Shown here piece after piece: positions 63,992-64,000 of a stretch of DNA of 64,000 nt (its first letter is position 1; every line of letters starts with the position of its first letter). The translations under genes were made by a program, and so were the position numbers. The DNA is from Pyropia haitanensis. Lineage: Eukaryota; Rhodophyta; Bangiophyceae; Bangiales; Bangiaceae. A model generated the notes under the pieces. The model made no database searches and was not told where the DNA came from. It worked only from the letters and a program-made list of their open reading frames with translations. The stretch spans positions 2,476,955 to 2,540,954 of the forward strand of contig SDUX01000005.1 in assembly GCA_008729055.1 (NCBI GenBank). The letters run 5' to 3'.

Positions 63992-64000
63992 CAGGTGTAT

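Noticed and set aside
1..64000. tRNA and rRNA genes
   Set aside because: I saw no cloverleaf-like or rRNA core sequence on either strand by eye. A covariance search would be the decisive test.

Overview
The window looks like nuclear DNA of a photosynthetic eukaryote with a primary-type plastid, most plausibly a bangiophyte red alga (Porphyra/Pyropia-like). This is an inference. It rests on very high GC in most of the sequence, alanine/glycine/proline-rich coding, GT-AG introns with pyrimidine-rich acceptors, a Toc/AIG1-type GTPase, a parvulin-rhodanese protein of the plastid type, and many eukaryotic DNA transposons (Harbinger, KDZ-like, Plavaka, hAT, Tc1/mariner). No bacterial operons, rRNA or tRNA genes were seen.

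Layout. 1-1489 is a near-perfect 669-bp inverted repeat. 2.1-8.3 kb is minisatellite and foldback repeat sequence. 8.4-12.3 kb (-) is one uninterrupted KDZ-like transposon protein. 13.7-16.9 kb (+) is a Toc-like GTPase whose frame changes at poly-G tracts. 17.5-18.5 kb (-) is a PpiC-rhodanese protein. 19-22.5 kb is repeats. 23.3-28.8 kb is a Harbinger element with a transposase (+) converging on a Myb/SANT-like partner (-). The partner is broken by a 729-bp insertion and a nonsense codon. 29.3-31.2 kb (-) is a Plavaka-type transposase piece. 31.4-32.5 kb is a GC minisatellite. 33.5-33.9 kb is the last exon of a hAT transposase. 34-38 kb is diverged repeats and two unknown ORFs. 39.2-46.5 kb is a second Harbinger element: a transposase pseudogene converging on a 1027-aa Myb-like ORF whose 5' part is an 87-bp repeat array. 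47-50.5 kb is repeats. 50.9-54.7 kb holds a Tc1/mariner fragment and a Tc1/mariner pseudogene that is itself split by a TA-flanked 1.09-kb element. 57.1-58.6 kb (+) is a multi-exon zinc-cluster gene model. 58.7-60.4 kb (+) is an unknown low-complexity protein. 61.8-62.8 kb (-) begins a Ski3/TTC37-like TPR protein. 63.5-64 kb (-) is the N-terminal half of another Tc1/mariner transposase.

How parts relate. In both Harbinger elements the transposase and DNA-binding partner are convergent, and all four ORFs end just before the same double poly-T motif. A related single tract follows the KDZ-like ORF. Several genes are broken in readable ways: nonsense codons at conserved positions, nested insertions with target duplications, and frame changes at homopolymers. 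The host-type genes (Toc-like GTPase, PpiC-rhodanese, Ski3-like) are confined to 13.7-18.5 kb and probably the last 6 kb. The rest is transposon and tandem-repeat sequence.
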